NCBI GenBank assembly: GCA_040381475.1
Contig: JBEIHH010000006.1
Location: forward strand, 14,045-78,044
Direction of reading: 5' to 3'
From: JAIBBG01 sp040381475
GTDB lineage: Bacteria; Bacteroidota; Bacteroidia; Flavobacteriales_D; Sanyastnellaceae
DNA: 64,000 bases
This document shows, one piece after another, positions 16,704-25,349 of this stretch. The position numbers and the translations under genes were made by a program. Position 1 is the first letter of the stretch. Every line of letters begins with the position of its first letter. The notes below the pieces were generated by a model. It worked only from the letters and a program-made list of their open reading frames with translations, had not been told where the DNA came from and made no database searches.

Positions 16704-17447
16704 ATGACTTCAGTCTACTTCAATATCGGCAAATACTGCATCATGCTTTCGAGCGTTTTTTCGAAACCGGAGCGACGCAGCATTTATCGCAAATTAATCA
16801 GTCAGGAAATTGACAAGATAGGCCTTCAATCACTTGGTATTGTGGGACTGCTTTCCTTGTTCATGGGCGCGGTTGTGACTCTGCAGACAGCAGCCAACAT
16901 TGACAGTGGCTGGATTCCGCGTTGGACCATCGGATTTACCACGAGACAAACCATGATTCTTGAATTCTCTTCAACCATTGTGTGTCTGATTTTATCGGGT
17001 AAAGTGGGTGGCAACATTGCTTCGGAAATTGGCACGATGCGCATTACCGAACAAATCGACGCCATGGAAATCATGGGGATCAATTCGGCCAGTTATCTCA
17101 TTTTGCCCAAGATCATAGCGGCCATGTTCATTTTTCCGTTTCTGGTTGTTATTTCAATGTTTCTGGGTATTGGAGCAGGAGCCCTTGTTGGAACAAGTTC
17201 GGGTGTTATTTCCATGACCGACTATGAATATGGCCTGCAGTATTCGTTTGAATTGTTTCAGGTGAGCTATGCATTGATTAAAACAGTTGTCTTTGCATTC
17301 ATCATCACCAGTGTCAGTGCATATCACGGTTTTTATACTCAAGGCGGTCCGCGTGAAGTGGGCGCCAGCAGCACCCGTGCAGTTGTCTACAGCATGGTGC
17401 TCATTCTGATTGCAAATTATGTTCTCACACAACTTCTTCTTCTGTGA
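16704..17447 (+). CDS. mlaE: MlaE-family ABC transporter permease
   Basis: A 247-residue inner-membrane permease with five to six membrane segments. Signature stretches are MILEFSSTIVCLILSGKVGG, the conserved IASEIGTMRITEQIDAMEIM loop that contacts the ATPase, and the C-terminal GPREVGASSTRAVVYSMVLI. The family moves phospholipids between inner and outer membranes. The ATG at 16704 is chosen because it matches the family length and follows a -7 box. The stop overlaps the GTG of the ATPase gene. The substrate-binding MlaD/MCE gene is not found next to it. Confidence 0.94.
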   Translation: MTSVYFNIGKYCIMLSSVFSKPERRSIYRKLISQEIDKIGLQSLGIVGLLSLFMGAVVTLQTAANIDSGWIPRWTIGFTTRQTMILEFSSTIVCLILSGKVGGNIASEIGTMRITEQIDAMEIMGINSASYLILPKIIAAMFIFPFLVVISMFLGIGAGALVGTSSGVISMTDYEYGLQYSFELFQVSYALIKTVVFAFIITSVSAYHGFYTQGGPREVGASSTRAVVYSMVLILIANYVLTQLLLL

Positions 17448-18202
17448 TCGAAGTTCGCAACATATCCAAAGGTTTCGCAGGGAACCAGGTCCTTAAGAAT
17501 ATTGAGGTTTCCTTTTTTCCGGGAAAAGTAAATTTCATTATTGGTAGGAGCGGTTCAGGTAAATCAGTTCTTACCAAATGCATAGTTGGACTGATGGAAG
17601 TGGATCAGGGCGAAATCATTTTTGACAACAGAAATTTCACCAGGCTCGATCGCTGGGATCGCAAAGACATCCGCCAGGAAATGGGCATGTTGTTTCAAGG
17701 ATCTGCCCTGTTCAGCTCATTGACAGTAGAAGAGAACGTACTCTTTCCGCTACAGATGTTCAGCAAGATGAGCAAAAGTGAAATGCTCGACCGCGCGAAT
17801 TTTTGCCTCACGCGGGTGAATCTGGAAGGTAAAAATCATCTTTATCCAAGTGAGCTTTCCGGAGGTATGCAAAAGCGCACCGGTATAGCACGAGCCATTG
17901 CGATGAATCCGAAATATCTTTTCTGCGATGAACCAAACTCAGGTCTTGATCCTCAAACGGCCATTGTCATTGATAATCTCATCAAAGAAATTACCTACGA
18001 ATTCGGAAGCACTACTGTGGTGGTGAGTCATGATATGAATTCGGTCATTGAAATCGGAGACCATATCAATTTTATTTATCAGGGACAGTTGTGGTGGAAA
18101 GGTGACAAACGTGCGATTCTTCACACCGATAACCAGGAACTGAATGATTTTGTTTTTCCTTCTGAATTCATGAAGGAAATTCGGGATAATCTGAAAGGGT
18201 AA
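17444..18202 (+). CDS. mlaF: MlaF-family ABC transporter ATP-binding protein
   Basis: A 252-residue ATPase. Walker A is GRSGSGKS at residues 34-41, the signature is LSGGMQKR, Walker B is YLFCDEPNSGLDP and the H-loop is VVVSHDM. The closest family is the MlaF/Ttg2A group that powers the MlaE permease in phospholipid transport. The start is a GTG overlapping the mlaE stop by four bases, so the two are translationally coupled. The gene converges on rodA with only five bases between stop codons and no visible terminator. Confidence 0.93.
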   Translation: MIEVRNISKGFAGNQVLKNIEVSFFPGKVNFIIGRSGSGKSVLTKCIVGLMEVDQGEIIFDNRNFTRLDRWDRKDIRQEMGMLFQGSALFSSLTVEENVLFPLQMFSKMSKSEMLDRANFCLTRVNLEGKNHLYPSELSGGMQKRTGIARAIAMNPKYLFCDEPNSGLDPQTAIVIDNLIKEITYEFGSTTVVVSHDMNSVIEIGDHINFIYQGQLWWKGDKRAILHTDNQELNDFVFPSEFMKEIRDNLKG

Positions 18203-18207
18203 AAGAT

Positions 18208-19608
18208 TCAACGAAACACACTCAATCTTTCTGCATCCAGTCGGAGGAAGATGAATAGAAGAAGCGTAAATCCTATCAGGGATGAACCTCCATAACTCAT
18301 GAACGGCAGCGGAATACCGATGATAGGTGCAAGTCCAATCACCATTCCCACATTGATAAGCAGGTGCATGAAAAAAATCGAGGCCACACAATAACCATAA
18401 ACGCGCGAGAACTGCGATCGCTGTCTTTCCGCCATATTGATGATGCGGATAATCAGAATGACAAAAAGTGCAACCACTGCAAGGCTTCCGACAAAACCCC
18501 ACTCCTCTGATATAACACTGAAAATAAAATCGGTCCAGCGTTCAGGCACGTATTTGTTTTTGGTCATTGGACCTTTTCTAAAACCTTGTCCAAAGAACCC
18601 ACCATTGCCGACAGCGATTTTAGCCATTCGCGCATTGTATCCGGGATCATCCTTTTTGTTTTTCGGTACCACCACTGCCGCGGCATCAGCGGTTTCAGCG
18701 TCGTCGAGCATGGACTCTCTGTCCTGATCTTTTTCTTCGAGACCCAGTGTAACATAAATCCTTGTTTTTTGGTGAGGCGCCAGCACACTGTCAATTAAAA
18801 AGTTGACTGAAAAGCTGAATGAAATAGCTGCAATAGTTGAAGCCCCGGCAATCAGCATCATTCTTTTCCGGTTACGCGGAACAATAAAATTGCGTATAAG
18901 AAACATAAATATTGTGCCGATAACGAGCACGATGAACATCAGGATAAACACACCACTTTGTTCACCGGCAAAAGGGTAATTGATCTTGCTGAAACCAGTG
19001 ATTACACTGAGTACTCCAAAAACGATAGCACCAAGACCGATGATCAATACGTTGCCCGACAAGCCTTCTCTGTATAGCGCAAGAATAAACGCAACAAACG
19101 TGAGAAGTGAACCCACATCGGGCTGAAGTAAAATGAGCACAGCAGGAATACCAACAATGACAGCAGCTACCAATCTTGTTTTCCAGTTGTTGAATTTGGC
19201 CTTGGTGTTCGAAATGTATTTTGCCAGCATCAGACCCACGCCAATCTTGGCGAATTCAGCCGGCTGCAATGCAAATCCTCCAATCTGAATCCAGGCTTTG
19301 GCGCCATTTACCGTTGTTCCAATACCGAGTACGAGCACGAGTAAGACAATAAAAAAAGCATAGATAAATACAGCGAACTTATTGATGAACTCGCCTTCCA
19401 TATATAGCACAAGCAATCCAAGAAATCCTGATATGACGATAAATAAGAATTGCTTACCATACTCCTGTGAAAGATCAAATGGACTTGGATGTGTGTCCAC
19501 AACGGCTGCGCTATAGATATTCATCCAGCCGAAAATCACCATCACCCCATAGAGGATGACTGATAACCAGTCAACATTGGCCAGGGGATGTTGTCTGCCT
19601 AAACTCAT
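18208..19608 (-). CDS. rodA: RodA peptidoglycan glycosyltransferase (SEDS family)
   Basis: A 466-residue polytopic SEDS protein that polymerises lipid II for lateral wall growth, paired with PBP2. Typical motifs: GAKAWIQIGGFALQPAEFAK, LQPDVGSLLTFVAF with the catalytic Asp, and PLPFMSYGGSSLIG near the end. It is longer than E. coli RodA (370), with an extra hydrophilic loop of about 50 residues around 285-335 (EEKDQDRESMLDDAETADAA). This extension is seen in other Bacteroidota. It is the last gene of the mreB-mreC-mreD-mrdA-rodA operon and its ATG overlaps the mrdA stop by four bases. Confidence 0.95.
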   Translation of the reverse strand: MSLGRQHPLANVDWLSVILYGVMVIFGWMNIYSAAVVDTHPSPFDLSQEYGKQFLFIVISGFLGLLVLYMEGEFINKFAVFIYAFFIVLLVLVLGIGTTVNGAKAWIQIGGFALQPAEFAKIGVGLMLAKYISNTKAKFNNWKTRLVAAVIVGIPAVLILLQPDVGSLLTFVAFILALYREGLSGNVLIIGLGAIVFGVLSVITGFSKINYPFAGEQSGVFILMFIVLVIGTIFMFLIRNFIVPRNRKRMMLIAGASTIAAISFSFSVNFLIDSVLAPHQKTRIYVTLGLEEKDQDRESMLDDAETADAAAVVVPKNKKDDPGYNARMAKIAVGNGGFFGQGFRKGPMTKNKYVPERWTDFIFSVISEEWGFVGSLAVVALFVILIIRIINMAERQRSQFSRVYGYCVASIFFMHLLINVGMVIGLAPIIGIPLPFMSYGGSSLIGFTLLLFIFLRLDAERLSVFR

Positions 19609-21422
19609 CGGTCAAGAAAATTGGCTTCCATTATAGTTTTTTCGCGAGGTTTGCTCGTATTGGCAATGCTATCGTTGAGATATTGTTCGATCATCAGTGT
19701 AGCAACCGGTGCACTCCATGTCCCTCCAAATCCGGCATTTTCTGTATATACAGCAATGGCGATTTGAGGATTTTCTTTCGGAGCAAAACAGATAAATACG
19801 GCATGATCTTCCTTACCTCCGGCATTCTGAACTGTTCCTGTTTTACCGCAAACTACTATATCCTTGAGTGCTGAGCGCCATGCTGTACCACCAGGTTGCA
19901 ATACTTTTTCCATTGCATTTACGACCGTTGTGAAATGTGCAGTATCAATTCCAAGATCATAACGAACCAGAAAATCTTCGCGCGGCTTACCTCCCAATCC
20001 GATCTGCTTTACGCTATGCGGTGCCACAAACCAGCCACGATTTGCTATTACACATGCCATGTTGCACATCTGCATCGGGGTGACAAGCATCTCACCTTCG
20101 CCAATGCTGAGTGAATAAATTGTCGAGAAAGCCCATTGTTCTTTGCCGTACCACTTGTCGTAAAAATCAACTCCGGGTACGCTGCCGGTTTTCACGTTAG
20201 GAACATCAGTGTGCAGATCTGTTCCGAAACCAAATCGTTTGATATATCCCTGCCAGATATCAAGACCAAGTCTTGAATCTCGAAACCTGCTCGATTTATC
20301 CCGATCACCTTCCACCACACGGTGCATGACTTCCCTGAAATACGGGTTGCAGGAATGCACAATCGCCATCTCCAGATCATCGTAGCTGTGGGAGCCGTGG
20401 CACCCTATGATGCCGCGATTACATGTGATTCGTGTTTGAGGTGTTATTGCGCCAACCTGCAAAGCAGTGAGGGACTGCGCTAATTTGAAAATTGAACCTG
20501 GGCGGTATTGCGCCTGTGTAGCCCTGTTGAACAAAGGCTTTTGCGGGTCATTCAGCAACACGTTAAAGTTGTGACCGCGTATCCTACCAACCAGCAAATT
20601 CGGATCATACGTTGGAGCAGAAACCATTGCCAATATTTCTCCTGTTGCGGGTTCGATGGCCACAATACAACCACGTTTGTTCTGCATGAGCTTTTCGCCG
20701 TATGCCTGCAGATCTGCGTCCATCGTGCAGACCAAGTCTGTGCCAGGCACAGCGGGTTGATCCTCCTTATCATCACCTTGTTCGCGGATATTTCCGACAT
20801 TGTCGCGGAAGGCGTAATTAATGCCCTTCACTCCGCGCAACTCAACTTCGTATGATTTTTCTATGCCGCTTTTACCCAGGTATTCCTGCTTGGTGTAATA
20901 CGTGCTGCTTTTATACTCTTCGGGTGAGATCTTTCCAACGTCACCCAGAAACAACGAGCCAACACTTTGCGGATAAACCCTCAGTGTGCGCGATTCTGCG
21001 AAAAAACCTTTGTATTTATATAGTTGCTCTGCAATCCTGGCATACTCACCGGGAACTATTTGTTCAACCAAAAGTTGTGGTCTGTGATATTCTCCTTTGG
21101 CTTTGGCCTTGTAAAAAAGAGTGGTAATGTCTTCCTTTTTTATTTTGAGGAGTTCGCAGAAAGCTGCTGTATCGAAAGGCAACACCTTTTTGGGAATCAC
21201 CATCAAGTTGTAAACTGTTTGATTGGTCACCAGCACTTTACCGGTGCGGTCATAGATTATTCCTCTTGGCGGATACAGCGGAATTTCTTCTTCGGTAAGA
21301 GCTGTTGCCTGCTCCTTCCAGGTGGAATTAACTACCTGTAAGAAAAACAAACGAATGACATAGATGATTGCGATGACGCAAACAATCAGGATGATCGTTA
21401 TCCGTCTGCCTTCAAGATTCAC
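19605..21422 (-). CDS. mrdA: Penicillin-binding protein 2 (transpeptidase of the elongasome)
   Basis: A 605-residue class B PBP with one N-terminal membrane anchor (IILIVCVIAIIYVIRLFFL). The transpeptidase motifs are S310-IF-K313, S357-C-N359 and K527-TG. The N-terminal PBP dimer domain carries the YPPRGIIYDRTGKVL signature. It cross-links the glycan strands made by RodA during cell elongation. The gene sits between mreD and rodA; its start overlaps the mreD stop and its stop overlaps the rodA start, so the whole cluster is translationally coupled. All catalytic residues are present. Confidence 0.96.
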   Translation of the reverse strand: MNLEGRRITIILIVCVIAIIYVIRLFFLQVVNSTWKEQATALTEEEIPLYPPRGIIYDRTGKVLVTNQTVYNLMVIPKKVLPFDTAAFCELLKIKKEDITTLFYKAKAKGEYHRPQLLVEQIVPGEYARIAEQLYKYKGFFAESRTLRVYPQSVGSLFLGDVGKISPEEYKSSTYYTKQEYLGKSGIEKSYEVELRGVKGINYAFRDNVGNIREQGDDKEDQPAVPGTDLVCTMDADLQAYGEKLMQNKRGCIVAIEPATGEILAMVSAPTYDPNLLVGRIRGHNFNVLLNDPQKPLFNRATQAQYRPGSIFKLAQSLTALQVGAITPQTRITCNRGIIGCHGSHSYDDLEMAIVHSCNPYFREVMHRVVEGDRDKSSRFRDSRLGLDIWQGYIKRFGFGTDLHTDVPNVKTGSVPGVDFYDKWYGKEQWAFSTIYSLSIGEGEMLVTPMQMCNMACVIANRGWFVAPHSVKQIGLGGKPREDFLVRYDLGIDTAHFTTVVNAMEKVLQPGGTAWRSALKDIVVCGKTGTVQNAGGKEDHAVFICFAPKENPQIAIAVYTENAGFGGTWSAPVATLMIEQYLNDSIANTSKPREKTIMEANFLDR

Positions 21423-21943
21423 AGCTGTGATGATTTAGAATTATAAATCAGATATTGTCCAATGGTCATCAGAAGCAATGTTGCAAGTGTACTTAACAAT
21501 ATATGGGCCATCTGATAGAAGAAATCAGAGAATCTGAATACCTCCATGAAGAAAAACCAGCTGTGATGAACTAAGGTGAGCACGCCTGCATAAGTCAGAT
21601 ACCATGCAAGGCCCATTCGCTGCACTGTAGGCTTTTGCGTAACATCATAACCTTCCCGCGGTGAAAGAATCTTTTGTACGATTGGCTGGACATATGCCAG
21701 TGTAACACTTGCAGAAGTATGCAGTCCAATAGGTCCGGAAAAATAATCCATGAGCAGGCCCGCCAGAAAACCAATGCCCATGGTAAGCCAGCGCGGAGTC
21801 TCGAATGGCAACATCAGAATTCCGAAAATGTAAACCCACGGAAAAATGAGGCCATCAAACAGGTCAATTCTGCTCACTACCAGATTCTGGAGCAAGATCA
21901 GAAAAGCGATTCTGAGAATATTAACGAGGATCGTTCGCAGCAT
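21419..21943 (-). CDS. mreD: Rod shape-determining protein MreD
   Basis: A 174-residue membrane protein with about five helices. FPWVYIFGILMLPFETP and GFLAGLLMDYFSGPIGLHTSA match the MreD family, which links MreC and the wall synthases in the elongasome. The ATG at 21943 is used, giving a 23-base overlap with the end of mreC; the frame is open up to 22012, but that part lies entirely within mreC. It is in its standard place between mreC and mrdA. Confidence 0.9.
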   Translation of the reverse strand: MLRTILVNILRIAFLILLQNLVVSRIDLFDGLIFPWVYIFGILMLPFETPRWLTMGIGFLAGLLMDYFSGPIGLHTSASVTLAYVQPIVQKILSPREGYDVTQKPTVQRMGLAWYLTYAGVLTLVHHSWFFFMEVFRFSDFFYQMAHILLSTLATLLLMTIGQYLIYNSKSSQL

Positions 21944-22769
21944 CTGATTGAATAGCCGTATTGAGTAAGTTTTCCTGTTCCGATTTAAACGCGTCTGAAA
22001 TGACCAGCACATGATCCATTCTTCTGAAATCGGCTCCCAACCTTATACGCAGAAGATGATAATCATTGTCGCTATCGTCTATTTCCTCAACCCTGCCGAC
22101 ATAAACATTGGAAGGGAAGAATCCGGAATATCCAGATGTCACAACAGAATCGCCGATTTCAACTGGAATATTTTTGGGCATTTCAATGACATTGGCCATA
22201 CCCGGATCGCCTCCCGGCCAGCGCAGGGAAGCGGTTGTGCCTGAGCGTTTGTGACGCACGCTGGTGATGAAGTCCGCATGTATCACAGGCATCACCACTG
22301 CAAAATGTTCGCTCACGCTGCGCACAACACCCACGATGCCACCTCCTGAGATTACACCCATATCAGGGGTGACCTCACCAAGCCGCCCGCGATCAAGTGT
22401 AATGAAATTCTTTTCACGGTTAAATGTCGCATTCACCACCATAGCTGTTCGATAGAAATACCTCTGTTGAAGTGTGGTATCAATGATAGAGTCAACGTCA
22501 TGACGAATGGCCATGAAATTTTCCGGAGCCTGACTTCTGAGTTGAGCATTTTCCAGAGAGAGCTGATCGTTGATTTCACCAAGTCTGAGATATTGAGAAA
22601 GCTCAGCGCGCTGAGAATAGATGCCACCTACCCAATCACTGCTATGCTGAATAAATTCAGTCTGATGGTAGTTGTTGTTTTTGAAAAGGAAAGTAAGGGC
22701 CAGAATCTGAAGACCAAGAAATATCAGGAACAGATAAAACCGTTGTATCAGTGCCAGTATATTCTTCAT
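21921..22769 (-). CDS. mreC: Rod shape-determining protein MreC
   Basis: A 282-residue protein with a short cytoplasmic N-terminus, one membrane helix (FYLFLIFLGLQILALTFLF), a coiled-coil (about residues 50-80, QRAELSQYLRLGEINDQLSL) and the two-barrel periplasmic domain. MGVISGGGIVGVVRSVSEHF and GDSVVTSGYSGFFPSNVYVG are the characteristic beta-barrel motifs. MreC activates the RodA-PBP2 complex. There are 131 bases between mreB and mreC with no clear promoter, so mreC is probably read from the mreB transcript. Confidence 0.94.
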   Translation of the reverse strand: MKNILALIQRFYLFLIFLGLQILALTFLFKNNNYHQTEFIQHSSDWVGGIYSQRAELSQYLRLGEINDQLSLENAQLRSQAPENFMAIRHDVDSIIDTTLQQRYFYRTAMVVNATFNREKNFITLDRGRLGEVTPDMGVISGGGIVGVVRSVSEHFAVVMPVIHADFITSVRHKRSGTTASLRWPGGDPGMANVIEMPKNIPVEIGDSVVTSGYSGFFPSNVYVGRVEEIDDSDNDYHLLRIRLGADFRRMDHVLVISDAFKSEQENLLNTAIQSDAANDPR

Positions 22770-22900
22770 CGATTATCGCTGCTGTTTCAATGCTCCCGGG
22801 TTCATCTTTATTTCATTGTTGTGTTTCCAAAACCCAGGAGGCTGGGGAATTCAAGATCACGTTTCGGATTTCAGACCGAAATAAAGTTTGGTGCCAATCA

Positions 22901-23926
22901 TCACTCACGCATGAGGAACTGAAACTTGTTGATGTTTTTGAGAGCAATTCCGGTACCGCGTGCCACAGCCCGCAACGGATCATCAGCCACGTGCACAGGC
23001 AACTTGGTCTTCATAGAGATCCGCTTGTCGAGTCCGCGAAGCAGTGCGCCGCCACCCGCAAGATAAATTCCCGTCTTGAAGATGTCCGCAGAAAGTTCCG
23101 GTGGCGTGTGCTCCAGACAACTCATGATAGCTTCCTCAATCTTCGAAATAGACTTATCCAGAGCATGAGCAATTTCTGAATATGACACCGCAATTTCCTT
23201 TGGAATGCCGGTCATAAGGTCGCGGCCACGCACATTGTAATCTGCCGGAGGATTGTCAAGCTCAGGTAGCGCTGCGCCGACTTCAATTTTGATCTGTTCC
23301 GCCGTGCGTTCACCGATGAGAATATTGTGCTGGCGACGCATGTACTCCTCAATGTCCTGGGTGAGTTCATCCCCTGCCACGCGGATATTTTTGTCAGTTA
23401 CAATACCCCCGAGAGCAATTACTGCAATCTCCGAAGTGCCGCCACCGATATCGATTACCATATTGCCCATAGGTTCTTCCACATCGATTCCGATTCCTAT
23501 GGCAGCAGCCATTGGCTCGTGAATGAGATAAACTTCCTTGGCGCCGGCATGCTCAGCGCTATCCTTAACGGCCCGCTTTTCGACCTCAGTAATTCCGGAA
23601 GGAATGCAGATAACCATGCGCAGAGAGGGCTGAAAAAGCCCTTTGCCTTTGGCGATCATCTTGATCATGCCCTTGATCATGTCTTCAGCAGCATGAAAAT
23701 CAGCAATCACACCATCCTTCAGAGGTCTGATAGTTTTGATGTTTTCATGGGTTTTGCCATGCATCTGTTGCGCTGTGCGGCCTACAGCAACCGTTTTGTT
23801 GGTTGTGCGGTCACGGGCAATAATGCTGGGTTCATCCACAACGACTTTGTCGTTCTGGATGATGATGGTATTGGCGGTGCCAAGGTCAATGGCTATCTCC
23901 TGTGTCAGGAAGCTAAATAGGCCCAT
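22901..23926 (-). CDS. mreB: Rod shape-determining actin homologue MreB
   Basis: A 341-residue actin-like ATPase that forms membrane-bound filaments and positions wall synthesis. Visible nucleotide-binding elements are IDLGTANT (residues about 13-20), DIGGGTSEIAV, and LAGGGALLRGL. The N-terminal amphipathic MGLFSFLTQEI is the membrane-targeting segment. Length and motifs are those of a normal MreB. It heads the cell-shape operon; a TATCTTTG -7 box lies about 100 bases upstream. Confidence 0.97.
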   Translation of the reverse strand: MGLFSFLTQEIAIDLGTANTIIIQNDKVVVDEPSIIARDRTTNKTVAVGRTAQQMHGKTHENIKTIRPLKDGVIADFHAAEDMIKGMIKMIAKGKGLFQPSLRMVICIPSGITEVEKRAVKDSAEHAGAKEVYLIHEPMAAAIGIGIDVEEPMGNMVIDIGGGTSEIAVIALGGIVTDKNIRVAGDELTQDIEEYMRRQHNILIGERTAEQIKIEVGAALPELDNPPADYNVRGRDLMTGIPKEIAVSYSEIAHALDKSISKIEEAIMSCLEHTPPELSADIFKTGIYLAGGGALLRGLDKRISMKTKLPVHVADDPLRAVARGTGIALKNINKFQFLMRE

Positions 23927-24024
23927 GCGTGGTGTCCGGTTGTTTTTTGATGATCTCCTTTGGTTGTTGATTTTCGTGTGGCGCTGAATTCCTTGCAGTT
24001 CGCGCCTTCTACAAAAATCAGCCT

Positions 24025-24032
24025 CAAAGATA
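24025..24032 (-). promoter_or_regulatory. -7 box of the mreB operon
   Basis: TATCTTTG on the minus strand matches TAnnTTTG exactly and would give a 5' leader of about 95 bases before mreB. The leader contains AAAGGAG, but 26-29 bases from the ATG, too far to act as a ribosome binding site. Confidence 0.55.
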
Positions 24033-24200
24033 TTTGGCAGGAAAGCCTTGCGAAGGCCGATGCTTTCAACAAATGAACCGAGTTATTAACTGTGTGTTAA
24101 TTGATGAAGAGGCTACTGGAAGCATTCGGGGGCATGCTTTGAGACCTGTGTTGCGGTGCGATTTTCGATCAGCTAAATTCAAATCAGGAACAAAAGCACA

Positions 24201-24229
24201 TTTGTTCGATGGTTTTGAGAGTAATTTCG
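24201..24229 (+). promoter_or_regulatory. Promoter of the superoxide dismutase gene
   Basis: TTTG at 24201-24204, a 17-base spacer and TAATTTCG at 24222-24229 fit the Bacteroidota promoter with one mismatch. The start codon is 22 bases downstream. Confidence 0.5.
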
Positions 24230-24250
24230 TGCACACAAAAAACAACATAA

Positions 24251-24856
24251 ATGGCATTTATACTTGATCCTCTTCCTTACGCATTTGATGCTCTGGAACC
24301 CCATATTGACGCGAGAACGATGGAGATTCACCACGATAAGCATCATGCGGCATACACCAACAATCTGAACAACGCCATAGCTGGTACTGATTTAGAAAAT
24401 CTATCGATTGAAGAAATTCTTGTCAAAGGATTTGATAAAATGCCGGTGCGCAACAATGGTGGTGGCTTCTACAATCACAACTTGTTCTGGGAAATCATGA
24501 CACCGGGTGGATCTCAGACACCAACAGGAGCTCTGGCCGATGCGATCAATGCGGCTTATGGTTCTTTCGAAAAATTCAAAGAGGAATTCACCAAAGCAGC
24601 TACCACACGTTTTGGCTCAGGTTGGGCTTGGCTTTGCGCCCACAAAGGCGGTAAAGTGGAGATCTGTTCTTCTGCCAACCAGGACAATCCACTCATGCCC
24701 GGTATAGGCTGCGGTGGTTTTCCGATTGTGGGAATTGATGTATGGGAACATGCGTATTACCTACATTATCAAAATCGCCGCCCTGATTATATTGGTGCGT
24801 TTTACAATGTGATCAATTGGGATGTGGTGGGCAAAAAGTATGATGCTGCGAAATAG
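24251..24856 (+). CDS. Superoxide dismutase (Fe/Mn family)
   Basis: A 201-residue cytoplasmic enzyme converting superoxide to oxygen and hydrogen peroxide. The four metal ligands are His27 (in MEIHHDKHH), His76 (in GGFYNHNLFW), Asp163 and His167 (in GIDVWEHAYYLHYQNRRPDY). The GGG preceding the second ligand is more typical of Mn-type enzymes, but many Bacteroidota dismutases are cambialistic, so the metal is left open. No signal peptide is seen. It is monocistronic, with its own promoter and a strong terminator. Confidence 0.97.
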   Translation: MAFILDPLPYAFDALEPHIDARTMEIHHDKHHAAYTNNLNNAIAGTDLENLSIEEILVKGFDKMPVRNNGGGFYNHNLFWEIMTPGGSQTPTGALADAINAAYGSFEKFKEEFTKAATTRFGSGWAWLCAHKGGKVEICSSANQDNPLMPGIGCGGFPIVGIDVWEHAYYLHYQNRRPDYIGAFYNVINWDVVGKKYDAAK

Positions 24857-24879
24857 TCATACCATTTGCATAAATGAAC

Positions 24880-24909
24880 AGGGCGATCAATTGTGATCGC
24901 CCTTTTTAT
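24880..24909 (+). terminator. Rho-independent terminator of the dismutase gene
   Basis: A perfect 10-bp stem AGGGCGATCA / TGATCGCCCT with an ATTG loop, followed by TTTTTATTT, 24 bases after the stop codon. Confidence 0.93.
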
Positions 24910-25349
24910 TTGGAAATAGGTCGTAGCAGCGATCATTGGCAAAGCATCTAATCTTCCTTTCGTGATGATCAAAATATTTCAGTGCCTTCTGTCCAATACA
25001 TTTATCAACACTTCAAAATCAATCAAATATATTCTTATGTTTGAAGCACTAATCTTCTAAACTTAAACCCGACAATAAATACCGATTAACCTTAGCACTC
25101 GAAATTCCGCCGAAATCCGGAACACCAAAATCTTATCACAAGACCAGTAGTGCAAGCATTTCACAAAACCATTTCTTTAACCTTATTCTATTTTCAAATG
25201 AACACTTTTAATTTGTTTTCGGAAATTCCGGTAACCCGGAAGAGTTATGAACTTTTTTTACCCCCCCCCCATGCCATTTTCTTCAAAAGCCAAAAGCGCT
25301 TGATGTCTGGAATTTCTTACTGACGAGAAGAATTTTAAGCTGCATTGCT
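24910..25349. other. A/T-rich intergenic region upstream of the frameshifted protease gene
   Basis: About 440 bases, clearly richer in A and T than the flanking genes. It includes two similar short segments GAAATTCCG at about 25101 and 25221, a T7-A-C10 double homopolymer at 25253-25270, and an ATG at 25247 that opens an 18-codon frame running into the C tract. No promoter matching TAnnTTTG is convincing. Confidence 0.5.
25261..25270 (+). repeat. C10 homopolymer at the 5' end of a secreted protease gene
   Basis: Ten consecutive C residues preceded by T7-A. The ATG at 25247 is one base out of phase with the protease frame; removing one C (C9) or adding two would join them and supply the arginines ahead of the signal-peptide core (TRRILSCIAMLLFLH). 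Such tracts commonly change length by slippage. Confidence 0.85.

Larger units (their letters stand above)
23927..24250. other. Divergent control region between mreB and superoxide dismutase
   Basis: 324 bases with no gene. It contains the mreB -7 box at 24025-24032 (minus strand), the dismutase promoter at 24201-24229 (plus strand), and between them an unremarkable stretch around 24060-24180. An open frame on each strand here has no protein-like composition. Confidence 0.6.

Noticed and set aside
17939..18502. 187-codon minus-strand frame across the mlaF/rodA junction
   Set aside because: It is an antisense and out-of-frame reading of two well-supported genes.
23327..23920. 197-codon plus-strand frame opposite mreB
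   Set aside because: Shadow of mreB, whose actin motifs are unambiguous on the minus strand.
24034..24267. 77-codon plus-strand frame between mreB and the dismutase gene
   Set aside because: It runs past the dismutase start and covers both promoters; no protein-like features.
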